64,000 bases of DNA. Source: Neospora caninum Liverpool (lineage: Eukaryota > Apicomplexa > Conoidasida > Eucoccidiorida > Sarcocystidae). The stretch lies in assembly GCF_000208865.1 (NCBI RefSeq), contig NC_018386.1, positions 1 through 64,000 of the forward strand. The letters run 5' to 3'. Each line of letters opens with the position of its first letter. The stretch's first letter is position 1. Under the pieces are notes generated by a model, which was not told where the DNA came from, did not search any database, and saw nothing but the letters and a program-made list of their open reading frames with translations. The translations under genes and the position numbers were made by a program. Shown piece after piece: positions 25,272 through 37,600 of the stretch.

Positions 25272-27708
25272 GCAGACGGCCACGCTCTGATCGCCGGCTC
25301 AAAACTTGCCTGTTCCAAATTCGACGTGTCGGTGCTGAAGCTGAACGGCGGGACTTTAGAAGCTCCACAGTTCCCGAGAAAGCCTTGCGGTGCCAACCAA
25401 ATGTGCCGCTGAGTGTATGAAAGTAGCGTCCACTGTCACGGTCTGTACACTTGCTTGTAGACTGCTGCGGGAGGAGAGTAAGCGGGCCTTAGCGGTGCGC
25501 TCTTTTCCTGACCACCTCGCATGGATGGCCACTGTGGCAAGGACAACACGTTTATAAGGAATGAGCTTGCTCGGTGCATCTCCATTTCGTGACTCTGAAG
25601 CGTTGAGCTCGTGTGCGCGACCACCGTAAACGTCAACTGCAGTGGACGTGCATGGCCATCTCTGAGGGACAACCTTTCGTCTGAAGATGGTGATACGAGG
25701 GTCACGCGATGAATTAGACAAGCGTAAGCCGTCGTCCAGTTCAATCGCGCGGGCTGAGAGCTGCCGTCTCCGTGTGTCTTAACGCCTGCGTGTGGCGGGT
25801 GCAAGTGCTGAGGTGAGCTACCCTTTTTTTCTTCTATCTTTTGTGCAGCCCAGCGCGAGCCGCTCCACTGTATCATGTGCAGTACGACGCGACGCTCTCT
25901 ACGAACTACCAGGAAATGCAGTAAGACATGGGGTCATAAATGTGTGCAGATCACAGTCCCAATACCAAAAGCTCCCATCAGCTGAAACCGTTTTTTCGCC
26001 ATTGTGGTTTGAGTTAGTGAGCTTTTTCTAGCAACCGGCCTACCAGATAACTTGTCAATTGAAAAGCGTCAAGATCGAGGGGAAGCTATTATTGGACTCG
26101 CGCTCCATCGGGAACCTGTATATCGATATTGTGTCTCAAGTGCCCGCTATTGTTGGTACGGGGTGCAATGGTCACGGGTGACGTGTCACAGGTGGTGTTA
26201 ACTTGCGTACCAAGACTTAGTTGTGGAACACTGCCTCTTTTCCAGTGGAGGTGAGTTCGACGCCCCGTTTTGAATCGCTAGAGATTGTTTTTGCTCCAGT
26301 CTCTTTCTTGTGGTTTGTCAAGTCTTCGGCCCAAAACGTTTCAGCGGGAAGTGACCGTATGGATTCGCAAGACACCGGTCTCCCACCTGCTGAACGCGTG
26401 GGATGTCCTGCGGCTAGAGTTAACGAAACTTTTCCCAAGTGTGAGCTTAAGGAAGTAGAGCCCGCGACTACAATCCTTGGGCGTCTACGTATCTGGCTTC
26501 CCGTGATCCGAGTTGCTCCAGCATCGACGCGACTGCGGCAGCACAGGGTCCCTGTGAACGGGGTTCGTCTGTCGTAGTGATGATACTGCACCGGACGTTC
26601 AAACCCAACATATTTATTTTTGTCATGCTAGTTCATTCGAGGCAGAAAAATGGATGATATGTATGTCGTTAGCTACATTCTGGGATCTTCAAACATGTAT
26701 AAGGAAGCCCATTACGAGTCAAGTGTCCTTCGACCTACCACTTTTAGTTCAACTGAAGGAAGACAACACTTGAAAATAGTCATCACAGACTCGATACGTT
26801 TGGAAAAGTACTTGGTAGCTCTCCTATTCATCGCGTTTGTGCTGCTCCGAGTGCACAGTTTTTTTTCGAGCCTTCGGCCTTAGGAGAGTCGCAGACACCG
26901 GGGTTGCAGATCAGCATAATGCCTGTCATGGTGCCTGATAACGTACTGTGATCTATCGCTGCAGTGCAGCAGCGACAGGCCGACGTGGAATGTATCTTGT
27001 CCGGGATATCCTAGATCATCGAGCCACGTACTACTGAAGTCATGCCGGTAGAAACTCCGGCCCCCTCCCACAGACTCGCTGAATTGATACGTCACCGGCG
27101 ATGTGCATTGCTTGCCAAAGAATAGGTAGAAAGTAGCTTCCACGTTGCGCTTCATTCTGTAAGACAGAGACAGTGGCGATTCGTTAAAGAATTGAAAGGT
27201 GTGCTGGGGCGAAGAAAACCAAATCTGACGCAACATACTTTCCTACTCAACTGTTTTACGCGTGGGTCACTTCATCGTTCTGGTCGACCATCCGAAGCTC
27301 AACGCGTGTACACACAATCTCCTCCGGTTGCAATACCGAATCTGCTGGCCAGCGGCAAAGTGCGTTAAACAGGGGCGCTGCCCTATTGCTACAAACGCAT
27401 CTTCATCCAAAACGCTGGCCCTACACAGCTTTATATCATTCCACGGCAAAGCGGGACTACGCTGGACTTACCGGACTAACAGAGCGGGACACGCTTTTCT
27501 GGGGGTAGCTAGTCTGGAGTCAGGCTTCCCCGCCAGCGCCTCGCGGTGGTCGTGTTTTGTTCCGAACGGGTAGAGGATAAACTGCAATCGGCAAGTTCTT
27601 CGGTTTTCGCTTTTCAACCAAGGACTCACGATCCGACGAGGCAACTTGCCTTCCCGAGCAAGTAACGCTAGATTCGGTACGACCCAGCAGATCATGTCTG
27701 TCTCATAC
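25272..27708. other. Possible 3' exons/UTR of the LRR gene, then intergenic
   Basis: Three stretches on the plus strand look exon-like. One at 25,849-25,920 follows a good acceptor and encodes PARAAPLYHVQYDATLST; it joins the last LRR exon in phase if the GTAAGC overlapping the stop is used. A second around 26,050-26,155 encodes VKIEGKLLLDSRSIGNLYI. A third around 26,345-26,460 encodes EVTVWIRKTPVSHLLNAWD and ends at a TAG. I could not connect all three with consistent phases. From about 26,600 to 27,700 I see nothing convincing. Confidence 0.35.
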
Positions 27709-28580
27709 AGGCCAGTGACAATTGTCGGCTGTCTGTCGATTAGTAGAGCGAGCGACGTGTGCAGGACCATGTTGTCGTGCAGCAGATGAGCGTTCAAGGC
27801 TGTCAGCTTCTGCAGCTCCTCATTTCTCTGAGCATTAGTATGGCATGGTTTCACAAAAAGGAGGACAGAGAGTATTTGACCCGTGTCCGCGGGCATTGTG
27901 GCGTCTTGCCACAAAAGGGGATGAGGGAATCCCGGCCAGTAGCACAGAGTACTTGCTTGGTCCGAACCAGAGAGCGGTAGCGCACAAAAAAGTACGGCGG
28001 CGCTTTTGAGAAGATAGACCTGAGACACGAGTTTTCCGCGTGATGTTGTGCCTCGTCTAGGCAAATAAGGCTGACTTCTGGTTGCCTTTCATATTTGGCT
28101 TCAGCGGAATGACGGAGGCTCGAAAGCCGCCCCTGCGACGGCTCTTCTCCCAGGTGAAATAAAAAGAAATGGTGCTGGTTGAACCGGACCAGGTCATCTT
28201 CGCTACACTTCCTCAAAGAACAAATCTGATTCAATTCACTCCAGCAGTTAGGCAGTCCTAGACAACCGGTCGCTACAATTGGAGTTTACAACACAGCTCC
28301 ACATTAGTGCTATACATAAGACTTAAAATTCGGAGTAAGAGAGTGTTCTTGGCAGCTGTGGGACCATGTCACTCACATCCATTCGACTTGTTTCTTCCGC
28401 TTCCTTCAACTGCCTAACGAGAGCTTGCTCTCTGCACTTGAGGTAATTGTTTTCTTCTGACAGGTGGTGACACTTTTGGTAATAAGCAGACAACTCGCGC
28501 AGTCGGCGGCCCTGTTTCTCAATCACTGTTTGTCGGAGGTCGTTGAGAGCCGCAGCTCCACCCAGAAGCTCGTCAGATGG
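27709..28580 (-). CDS. Coiled-coil protein, two exons (partial gene model)
   Basis: Two minus-strand exons, 28,580-28,377 and 27,827-27,709. The first has an acceptor after GTTGGCAG and a GTGAGT donor. The second has a branch-like ACTAAT, a pyrimidine tract, the acceptor GCTCAG and a GTATGA donor. The join is phase 0 to phase 0 and gives one continuous charged helix (from LLGGAAALNDLRQTV through QLKEAEETSRMD to RNEELQKLTALNAHLL), as expected for a coiled coil; neither exon alone would predict this. The family is not recognised. The 5' end may lie in the frame at 29,073-29,822 and the 3' end continues below 27,709, perhaps with an exon ending at a GTAAGT donor near 27,468. Start and stop are unresolved. 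Confidence 0.45.
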
Positions 28581-29072
28581 CTGCCAACATTGACGATTCT
28601 TCTTCTCTGAACTGGAAGAATCCACAGAACAAGACCCCAGAGCGAGTCGCCATGCACGCGAAGCAACAGACAAATCGCACACAATCCGATGGCTGCCGTG
28701 CTCACATGCGGTGTAAAAAGAACATCTAGTGTGCGAGTTGCCAGCGGCAGCCCAAATGTCTCTCACGCTAATTGACAGAAACAGAGATCCTTTGTTATGG
28801 CTCCGGCAACACCGACCGGGTCTTATAAACAAGAGGCTAAAGCCCTACGACGAAATGCTGGCTATTTGTTTCTATGGCAACGCTGTAAATTATTCTCCTA
28901 ACTAGCCTGGCAGAGAGACGATGCTGTTATACGACCGCTACCTCCGAGTACAGTACCTACCGATCGCAGTCACTGTCTCTGCAGAGCAACAGTTGTGACG
29001 GAACAGATTCATGTCGTTCACATGTACTCCTGAAATTCGCCAACGCACTATACTTTCATAGGTGGAAGGCGT

Positions 29073-29822
29073 TCAGATGATCGGAGAACATCGGGTCAGA
29101 CAAGAGCCGTTTGAGGGCAGATCCCGCGCTCGTGTGTTGGGGTGCCTGCTGTGAAGGGGACAAATTTTGCAAGGTGCACAGGGACTGTGGGACTCGACGA
29201 ACTCATGCAGTGTTTCCAGAAAGGCCGAATACTGTGTGATATTAGAAATGGCGTCTTCGCTGTTACATGGATTTCGTCCGCTTTCGGAACTCCACCGGGG
29301 AGAGATTTCGCACCTGTTTGCCGTTGTGGGTGTGGCCGGGACGACACACCGAGTCCGCGACACTTGCTTGTGACGGAGACACTGGCCACAATGGTCCTTC
29401 GTAGGCTGCTTTTCTTCGTGCGTACTGAGTTGCGAATTCTTGTGAATATCAGCGTTTCTGGGTCTCTCTCGACGAGGAGAGCATGGAGGTGACTTCTGTT
29501 GCCGTGCGCCGCCATGGTCACAACGTTCGTCGCTGTGCCACGCACGGCGATGGCAACCCCGAGGCGAGCGACAGCATCCCCCTCTCCTGTTCAAACGCGG
29601 GGAAAGCGATTTCCCAGCACTTTCCTCTCTACGGTGCGGGGCTGACACACTCTGCGTACAACGAGGGCTAGCAGGAGAGCTAGCGGGCTGCCAGGTAGGC
29701 GTCTGCGACGATTCGGGTAAGTGTAGTGATAATAACTTCTCACCCTGCTGGGGCAGACTTCTCATTCGTAATATGGATCGCGAGTTTATTGTCCCAACAG
29801 TCCGCTTCCCTGGTGTTGCCAT
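29073..29822 (-). CDS. Candidate exon or short gene, Arg/Ser/Pro-rich
   Basis: Open frame of about 249 codons on the minus strand from an ATG at 29,822. It starts MATPGKRTVGTINSRS, is rich in Arg, Ser, Pro and Cys, and has a more ordered stretch near its end (SNITQYSAFLETLHEFVES). Composition resembles the low-complexity coding regions of the neighbouring genes. It sits about 500 bases upstream of the coiled-coil exons on the same strand and may be their first coding exon, but I found no phase-compatible donor that settles this. It could also be a chance frame. Confidence 0.3.
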   Translation of the reverse strand: MATPGKRTVGTINSRSILRMRSLPQQGEKLLSLHLPESSQTPTWQPASSPASPRCTQSVSAPHRREESAGKSLSPRLNRRGGCCRSPRGCHRRAWHSDERCDHGGARQQKSPPCSPRRERPRNADIHKNSQLSTHEEKQPTKDHCGQCLRHKQVSRTRCVVPATPTTANRCEISPRWSSESGRNPCNSEDAISNITQYSAFLETLHEFVESHSPCAPCKICPLHSRHPNTRARDLPSNGSCLTRCSPII

Positions 29823-31366
29823 CTCGTCAGAAAAAGACGTAGAAGCCAGCGAAATGGGCAAGTGCCAAATCAAAGTGTCGAGCGGGGAAACAGGCGACCC
29901 AGCTGGTGTATATTGCAACCTTTTCCTCTTGTTAGGGAACTTCGCAGTCGGTCCGCGTGGATGGTCTCCAGATAGCCTTCAGTGTATGTATGCGTGGACC
30001 ACCATGTCGAAATGACATAACTGGTGGATACCAGACGATCCGCTAAGAGCACAGTCAGCCCGATAGTTATTCCCTCATGCTGCGGCTGGACTGGAGGCCA
30101 CTTCACTTTTGATTGTAGATGGCTGAGTACGGAGTAAACACTGAAGAGATGTCAAAAGAGTACTGAAACAAAAACGCCCTGTCATTAGGGGCAGTTTACA
30201 GATCCATAATAAATACGAAATCAGTCCTTCGGGATCAATTCCCTCCGATCCGCGAGACAGCCTAGTGTCTTTCACCGCCTCTGATGGACGGAGGCCCATC
30301 CGGAAGAATTCAAAGTGTGCTCGATTGTGGGGCCGCACATGCTTCCGGTCACCCCATCTTTTCCTGCGTCTCCATTCGCTGATAACTGTAGCTGTCACTG
30401 TCAACGTCACAGCAATTTCAATTTAACAGAGACAGCATTAGCTTGGTTATTCGCGTTGCGTTCTTGGTACTCACTTCCAATTTCCTCGCTTCAACGTTCG
30501 CACTCGCATGCGGGTGGGCGAAGCAATCATGAGAGACCCGATGATCTTTGAACGGAGTTAAAACAGCCAGCACGGCTGCACACCAGTTAAACGGCTGTTG
30601 TTACACTCGTGGAGTCTTAGAGGCTCGCTATAAGTGTGCGCAGCCACCTGGCTATCTGCTTCTCCCTGACTTCGGTGTACACCGCCATAGCTCACCGCCA
30701 GGTGCAGATTAGACTTGCCCACAACTCTTCGTCTGTGTGACGAAAGAGTTTTACTTGATGGTTTCAGTCCGGTGAGTTGCCAACAGTATCTGAAGGACCA
30801 GGACATGGAGGCTGAATTTTTACGGACTCCTAGCGTGTATGAAAAACGGACCACATATAACCTCCCCACAGGTTGGCACCGGCAATACGTTTTATCGTCA
30901 TGGCATGAAAGTAGACAACTATGTGATCCGAGATGGAGCGGACAGCGTCAGAAAATCTCGCGAAATCAACGGGGTTTAACGTGTCGACATATCGCTTATC
31001 ATAGGACGGGCTGTGCGGCGGCAGTGGTGCTGGAATATCCACGTATAATGAAGTCGTACGGTTGCCAGCTGTTGTTTCCCCAGTGTGCTCAAAAAACACC
31101 TGGAGACGTCTTGTTGACCGACCCAACCCAATCATGTTGCATGGGTGCACTGTAGTTGGCATTCGGGTCGGTTGCAAATTTATGTTCGGTGGTCCGCCCT
31201 GTGGTTTGTTTGCGGTGGTTTCCCGATGTCGGTACGATAGAGTCCGTCGCGTGGTACGGCACCCCCCTGCAAACCAGCAGGGTTAAAAATCTCCCTACTG
31301 CCAGGGTTTAATTATCAGTAAGCTGTGTTCTCTCACGAATATCAAGGGGAACCGCACATACAGCCT
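29823..31366. other. Region without a supported gene
   Basis: No recognisable gene. The best frame is on the minus strand at 30,830-31,177 and contains the protein-like stretch VDTLNPVDFARFSDAVRS; no flanking exon could be assigned. The tRNA-Ser gene begins just beyond this region. Confidence 0.4.
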
Positions 31367-31448
31367 CGACGGCGGCAGGATTCGAACCTGCGCAGGCAGA
31401 GCCTAATGGATTTCGAGTCCATCTCCTTAACCACTCGGACACACCGCC
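31367..31448 (-). tRNA. tRNA-Ser (anticodon CGA)
   Basis: An 82-nt type II tRNA. The acceptor stem GGCGGTG pairs with CGCCGTC and includes G-U pairs. The anticodon stem ATGGA/TCCAT closes the loop CTCGAAA, giving anticodon CGA (reads UCG). There is a long serine-type variable arm (around AGGCTCTGCCTGC), a T arm with GGTTCGAATCC (B box), and an A box around GTCCGAGTGG. There is no intron and no encoded CCA. It is identical to the gene at 43,111-43,192 except at wobble position 34. Confidence 0.97.
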
Positions 31449-34400
31449 ATGATCCCTGTTGCCCGACGCAACAGGTGTCGACGTATCCCGACGCGAGTAA
31501 ATCTCACCAAGTTCTCCTGTTGCGGTTTTTCTTTCCCAGGAGCTAGCTGACGACAAATCCGGTGCGCAACTTTGGGAAACTATATGAGATATCCGAGAAG
31601 TAGTGTCCGCAGTTCCTCCGTGTACTTCGGTCAACTGGAATTGCATCGTTACTGATTTAGCGAGTGACGTGTGACACAGCACGGGCTGCTCGTCCACTTT
31701 CTCCAACTACTATCGCATAATGCGAGTATATCTGTCCAGGCCACATATCTTGCAAGCTCTACTATAACCTCTACCTGGGTGGACACCGCTGCAGCAGCCA
31801 ACAGAGATCCTCCATAAGTATTGGAAGCAGTGACGGTTCTTTTTACAGCAGAAAGCTGTATCCAGTTCAAAGCGAGCACACAGACATTTCTACAGGCTAC
31901 ACAGGTTAAGGCGGAAACGTAGCGCATAGCGTTAAGTATCACATCTACGCGAAAACACCCGTGAAACTGTTGCGCAAGTCATAGTCTCAACGAAAGACAC
32001 ACCACATTGAGCACACCGAAAATGTGCCGGTGGTCACGCCGCTTCTGCGTCGCTGTACATTGTACATCTTTGTCATAGTTTGTGGTGAATCTGACTTTCC
32101 ACTATCGAGGCTGGAAAAGCAGTCTCTTTTGTGACTGCCCACAGAATTTGATGGCATTGCCCTTTTGGGCAACACGCTGTGGACTAGGCACCTCACACTG
32201 TCATGGCGTTTCTATTTCGTCTGTCGCCAGTCTGAAGACTGCTAAATGTCTGGGAAGGCGCCCCCGGAGCCCACTGGTTTTTGATGTGGTGGACCGAGCA
32301 TCACCCCCTGTGGTAGAGTAGCAACACTTGCTCATCGTCGTCTAGCGAGTGCAAACTGTCAGAGATACGCGTTTCTAACGCCATTTGTAGTGAGCATCCG
32401 CTGTTTGTCTGATTTCCAAGAGCTGGTGTCACAAAGGTTAAGCTGGTGGGTTTGTGGTAGATCCTTACCAGAGGACAACGTGACTGGCTCCCGCATCTGC
32501 AGAAAGGCGGCAAAAAATTCCTATGTTACTTTATTGAAATCGGAGACAAGTCGGCATACAAGTGCACAAAATAAATATGCAACATTCACTACCGCATGAC
32601 TCTAATGTCTCCCGCCACCACTACAGGCTCCATGTAGTGTACGTAGCATCAGCGCACCTCATTGACACCTCTTCAGACTTTTCTCCTTCTGTACAAGATT
32701 GCCAGAAAAAAACAGAATATGTTTCGAGAAACTCTAGACGCCTAAACCTGTGAGACCCCCCCTTGCAGGATTCACAGGATCTCCTGGTCTCAGAATTGTG
32801 TGTTAACGCAACAGAATTGCCCGCGCGTTGCAACAGGTAACCACACGACGCCGTTCACTGAGAGCCCCAAGAAGTCTTCTAGATACGCAGGTACACCAGA
32901 AGGTTGATGCCTCAATCTCTCTGAGTGTCCGACAGTCATGGCGTCGCGTGGAAGGTTGCCAATGCGCCTCCCGATACATGCACTTAACGGCATCCCCCCT
33001 CACCTAGCATAAAACTGTAGAACAAAGTGAATGAATTTTACTTTCTACGGATGCAATGCTTTCCATGTCTCTTCCGGGAACACCGGTCATGGGGGAGCAC
33101 GGCGATCACGTTTCTAGCAATTTTTACCGGTCCGCTGATGACCCGACTACCGGGTTGTTCGCGGGTTATGTGTAACAGTGGAAGGGGAGAAACAAACTTC
33201 AGATGATGCAGATGAGAGAGAAGCATTTTAACTACATCGAAGCCTGATTGCTTGCGGCTGGGTGATTGAGTCGACGTCACCTTGCACTAGGGAACATGCA
33301 AGATCCGCCAAACTTCAGATGTTCGCGGCATCGTCGAATGCCCGCTCTACCTTCCGCACTCGTCCCCAGAACTGAGATCGACGTGTCCTACACGAGAGAC
33401 GGAAACTGAAGATTGCACGGATTTATACAGATACCAACAGAGCTCGTTCCAGTGCGCACCAGAAATGACAAACCGTTTGCCTGCAGCCTTCGGCCATACA
33501 GGATCCACCTGTCTTTCAATTGCTGTCCAGTGTGTCAACCCTCAGGGGGCTCTTTCGTTTAAGGTACACACTGTTCCTACTAACTGCACAGACTGCTGAA
33601 TTGTATCGCTGTATTAATTCGTTGTCTGCACCAAGCAACAAAGACTACCGACGGGGACAGTTTCTGTTCCAAAGCTGCACTTCTGATGGGTCGTTTTCGT
33701 AGATGCAAATCTATTTGAAATCTTGGGACCCAGCAGGATCACACTGCCTATACTGATGCACCACAACCTTTGCAAGGTTGAACAAGGTCAGCATATTGTG
33801 GTGGTGTCTCTGTGGGAATGACACAGCGCGACTATGACGAGAGCACCTCGATAGTATACCGTTTTAAGGGCTGGACAACACACAGCAACACGCTCCTTAG
33901 ATGACGCCTACCGGGACCAACAAATCTTGACCGTTTAGTAAATAGCAAAGCGCCTTCAACACAAAAATTCCGACATTTAACACCTCATCTAAACCACTAA
34001 ATTCCACCACACACTTTATACGAAGTGCACTTGTCTCTCCCTTGTTTACATTCACTCCGCCTGAACACTTGATTGCTCTCTTCCGCTTGTGACTGCCAAC
34101 TTGCTGGCGGGTTGCTGTCTCCGCTAAAAGGTTTCACGCTCACCGGCGGAGACACGCGTACTCTGGGTCCTCTTGCACAAATAAAAACTCCGGAATCGGT
34201 TCTCTTTCCACTTCGGCATGACTTACACCCCTGCCTCATGACGTTAACAGTCAGCTTCGTTCAGGAACCAGAGAGAGGTCAATACACCAGAAGAACTCCC
34301 TCCACCATCGTCCCCCGACCAGAGCGGCAGTCGACTCAACTCCTCTGCGACGACGCAAATGTACGAATACTTTCTGAGGCCCCTTCTCTATCGGAAGACA

Positions 34401-34694
34401 GCGTCGCTTTGGAAAAACGAGCTATTTCCCTTCCGGCCACTCCACACGTCAACACACAAGCCCCCCCGCCTCGGCTTTTGTTCCGATTACCGGCGACCGA
34501 CCTCATCCACTACGGATCTTGCCTCTCCCACTAGAATCCGATCGCACGAAGCAGGCTCCTCGTCCTACTGTCCGGTTTGCACACTTTTTCCATAAGAATG
34601 TCAGAACCGACCGTCAACTTGCAAGTTTCCAGTCTGTCCACTTGAATTTAGCAGTTGGAAGCTTTACCAAATCAGCGCTGCATGACCCCTCAGC
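31449..34694. other. Intergenic region between tRNA-Ser and the coiled-coil gene
   Basis: About 3.2 kb with only short, overlapping, unrecognised frames and no consistent exon chain. The right-hand part is downstream of the minus-strand gene ending at 34,695 and probably includes its 3' UTR. Confidence 0.5.
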
Positions 34695-37600
34695 TCAGCT
34701 GAAGAGATCCTCTATGGGGCGGTGTCCGGCACTCGTTGGCCGTTGCTGCGCCGGCGGCATCGGTACACGGCTTCCATGCGGCCCCTCGAGTGGCTGCTGG
34801 TGGTGTGTCGTGCTCTGCCACACGCCTGTGCGCAATCCCTGACTTGGTCCCGGCAACGGACTTCCTAAAGCACACACGCTATCACGCTCCTTCGCACGCA
34901 GCTGCGGGGCAGTGAAGCTGTCGAGGGGATGCTGACTAACAAGCGACTTATCTGAGGGCTGGTGGACGAGCAACTGACTACTAGGTTTGCTTGATGCCTG
35001 CCGTGGAACCGGTGAGGGCCCCTCGTGTTCGGGCGGTGACTGTACAGACACATCGTCAATGTTCCACTCATCCAAGTCATCTTCATCCCAAAATCCCTTC
35101 CCCTCAGTTCCTACCTCATCTGCAGCCCCAATCTGCTGCTGACTGGCCACGCCTGAAGTACCTGCGCCTACCCCAAAGGAGCCTGGTGGCGGGCTGTTCG
35201 ACTGCGGCGGAGGAATCGATTGGGACGCCACAGGCATCGGAACCAAAGAGGCCGAGCCGTCCGGACACCGACTGGCCGGAAGCGAAACCGGAAAGCTCTG
35301 CTCCTGCGCTTGAGCAGCATGCAAAGGACGTGCCCCGACTGCGGGTGGACCAGATGCCGGCAAGACCGTCTGGGAGCCTGCCACCGTGTGCGCCTCCATT
35401 CTCGACCGTGCGCGCTCACTCTCACCATTCTCCACGTGCCCGGCACGTGGTACGCTGGGAGGCTCAGCGCAGTCTACGCTGTTCGACTTTCTTCCAAGAG
35501 CTGACGTAGGCGGCAACAACACTCGACAGGCCCCGTCTGCCACAGACGGCAGCGGGTTGGATCCCTCTTGGGAAACTCTGCCACGGACGTGGTCTCCAAC
35601 ATCGCCGCCTAGGTCGCTCAAACCCTGTCCTTGGTCCACCGCATGCCACGCGTGCACACCTACCTCCACTGGTGCCGAACCGGCCCCGGTAGCTGAGGGC
35701 GCTACTCCACTGGCCGTGGGATGGCCTTCCTGTTCGCTGCCGCTCGGTGACGCGCCATCACCGTTAGCGCTTGCGGCGGAGACCGGGGCGCCTGCGGGCG
35801 GTTCAGGCCGCGCCGGAGGTGGCGAGGCAAACGCAGGAATCGCCTGCAACGACCGGACGGCGTGAGCCGAAACGACGGGAACGGACACTTCACGTTGAAC
35901 ACCAAACGGGTCTCGACTTGGCTGTCGAGGTTGCCCGTCTACGCCCGACAAGGGCGACACGTGTGAGAGCGGCCCCGCAGGCGGCATCGTCGCTTGAAAA
36001 GGGTGCCGCGCGGGAACCGAGGCCGGAGACGCGGCACTGACCGGCGCAGGTCGAGCCGTCCCCGAAGGCGGTGTCATGGCGCACGGAAATGGAGTTGAAA
36101 GAGAAGTGGCCGCTCCACCTGATGTGACCGCGGGCGACGCTGATCCCGCCTCTGTTTCAGCAGGAACCCGTTCGCCGCCCGTAGGGGCCCCAGGCACCAT
36201 GTCACTGTCTATTTTTGGTACCATTGACTCGCCTTCACACGCACGGGGGGAATCTGCAGCCCTCGGCGCGAACTCGCCTTTGCCGCGCTCCTGAAATTCC
36301 TCCGCAGGAACGTTTTCTGCAACATCTTCGGCGCCTTTCGTCGGGCCGAACATGCCGCTAGGTCGCGGTGGACCGCCGCTCACATGGCTTGGACACGCTT
36401 GCATGAACGGGGACACCGAAATCAAGCTCGGACACGGGACCTGCTCAACGGTCCCCGCCTTGCCTGCGTTTAAGAGCCGGGGGCTGCATCCCGATGAACT
36501 CTCGTTCGCAGGCGCCATCGACGCCGGGTAAGCCTGGACTGCGGACGGACCCGTCCCTGAGCGGGGAGCAGGGAGAAACGAACTCGGCGTCATGGAACTG
36601 CCTGAAGGAATTTCGGGAGAAGCCTGTGGCACCCCGCATGCATTCGATGTGACGCTGCACACATCCACACATCAGAAGCGATCCGCCACAGCGTCAAACC
36701 GTCGGCAGCACACGAGACCGACGGGGCTGTGCCGACACATCGCATCTCCGTCGCCATCACGGCACCAAAGCGACGGCCCAACACGTCGCTGTTGACAGCC
36801 AGTTGCCCGCGAGAAGCCCCTCTCTGCATGCGCTTGGACCTCAGCAGCACCCCCTATCCTCCGCACCCACGGGCGGCATGACGAGCATAAAGGTCAGATA
36901 GCTAGACACCGGACTGTGCGAAAACGAGATCGACGCTACAAAAGCTGAGTCGTCGACAGAGTCCAGTCCGTACCTTAGATGACTGGGTGTCGCCGGTGGC
37001 GCGCCGCGGGAGCCGGCGAGTGAATGTGCCACGGCGACAGTTCCTGCGAGCCTCGTCGCTAGCTCACTGAAGCTTTTCCGGTGGAAATTCCGCAGGTCCG
37101 CCGCCTTCTGGCGTGCAAGCGCCTCGCTCTCAATGCTCTTCGCTACCGCCTGTTGAACTTGTTGGACCGCCGCAGCAATGACGCCACTACTCATCAGGCG
37201 GCGGCCCACGCTGCTGCGAGCGACGCTGTCCGAGACGACAGAGGAGCAGGCCGACGGAGTGGGCGGGAGAAGCCTTCCGCCGGACATGAAGAGTGCGGCG
37301 GTTCCGCCCGTCGCGTGTCCAGAGACACCGGAAAGCGCGACTCCCGCGTTAGTCGTATTCTCTCCAGCGCCAGGTGGAAGCGGGGGCGCCGCCAGCCGAC
37401 TCGCACTGCTGCATCGACTGAGGCTCCGCCGTCTCGACACGCCGCCCCACGCGGGCCCTAGGGCATGGGCACCCGAACCACTTGCTTGTGGTCCTTGTGC
37501 AGCCGCAAGTTTCTGGAGAAGCATGTCGAAATCGTCAAACACCGCTGACGCGTTTTCCTGGTCCCCTGTCTCTCCACCTGCCGGCTTTCCTGCTGCGTCT

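Noticed and set aside
26221..26577. A 118-codon plus-strand frame as a gene.
   Set aside because: It starts at TTG and crosses a likely splice acceptor; the alternative frame from 26,345 looks more protein-like and may be an exon.
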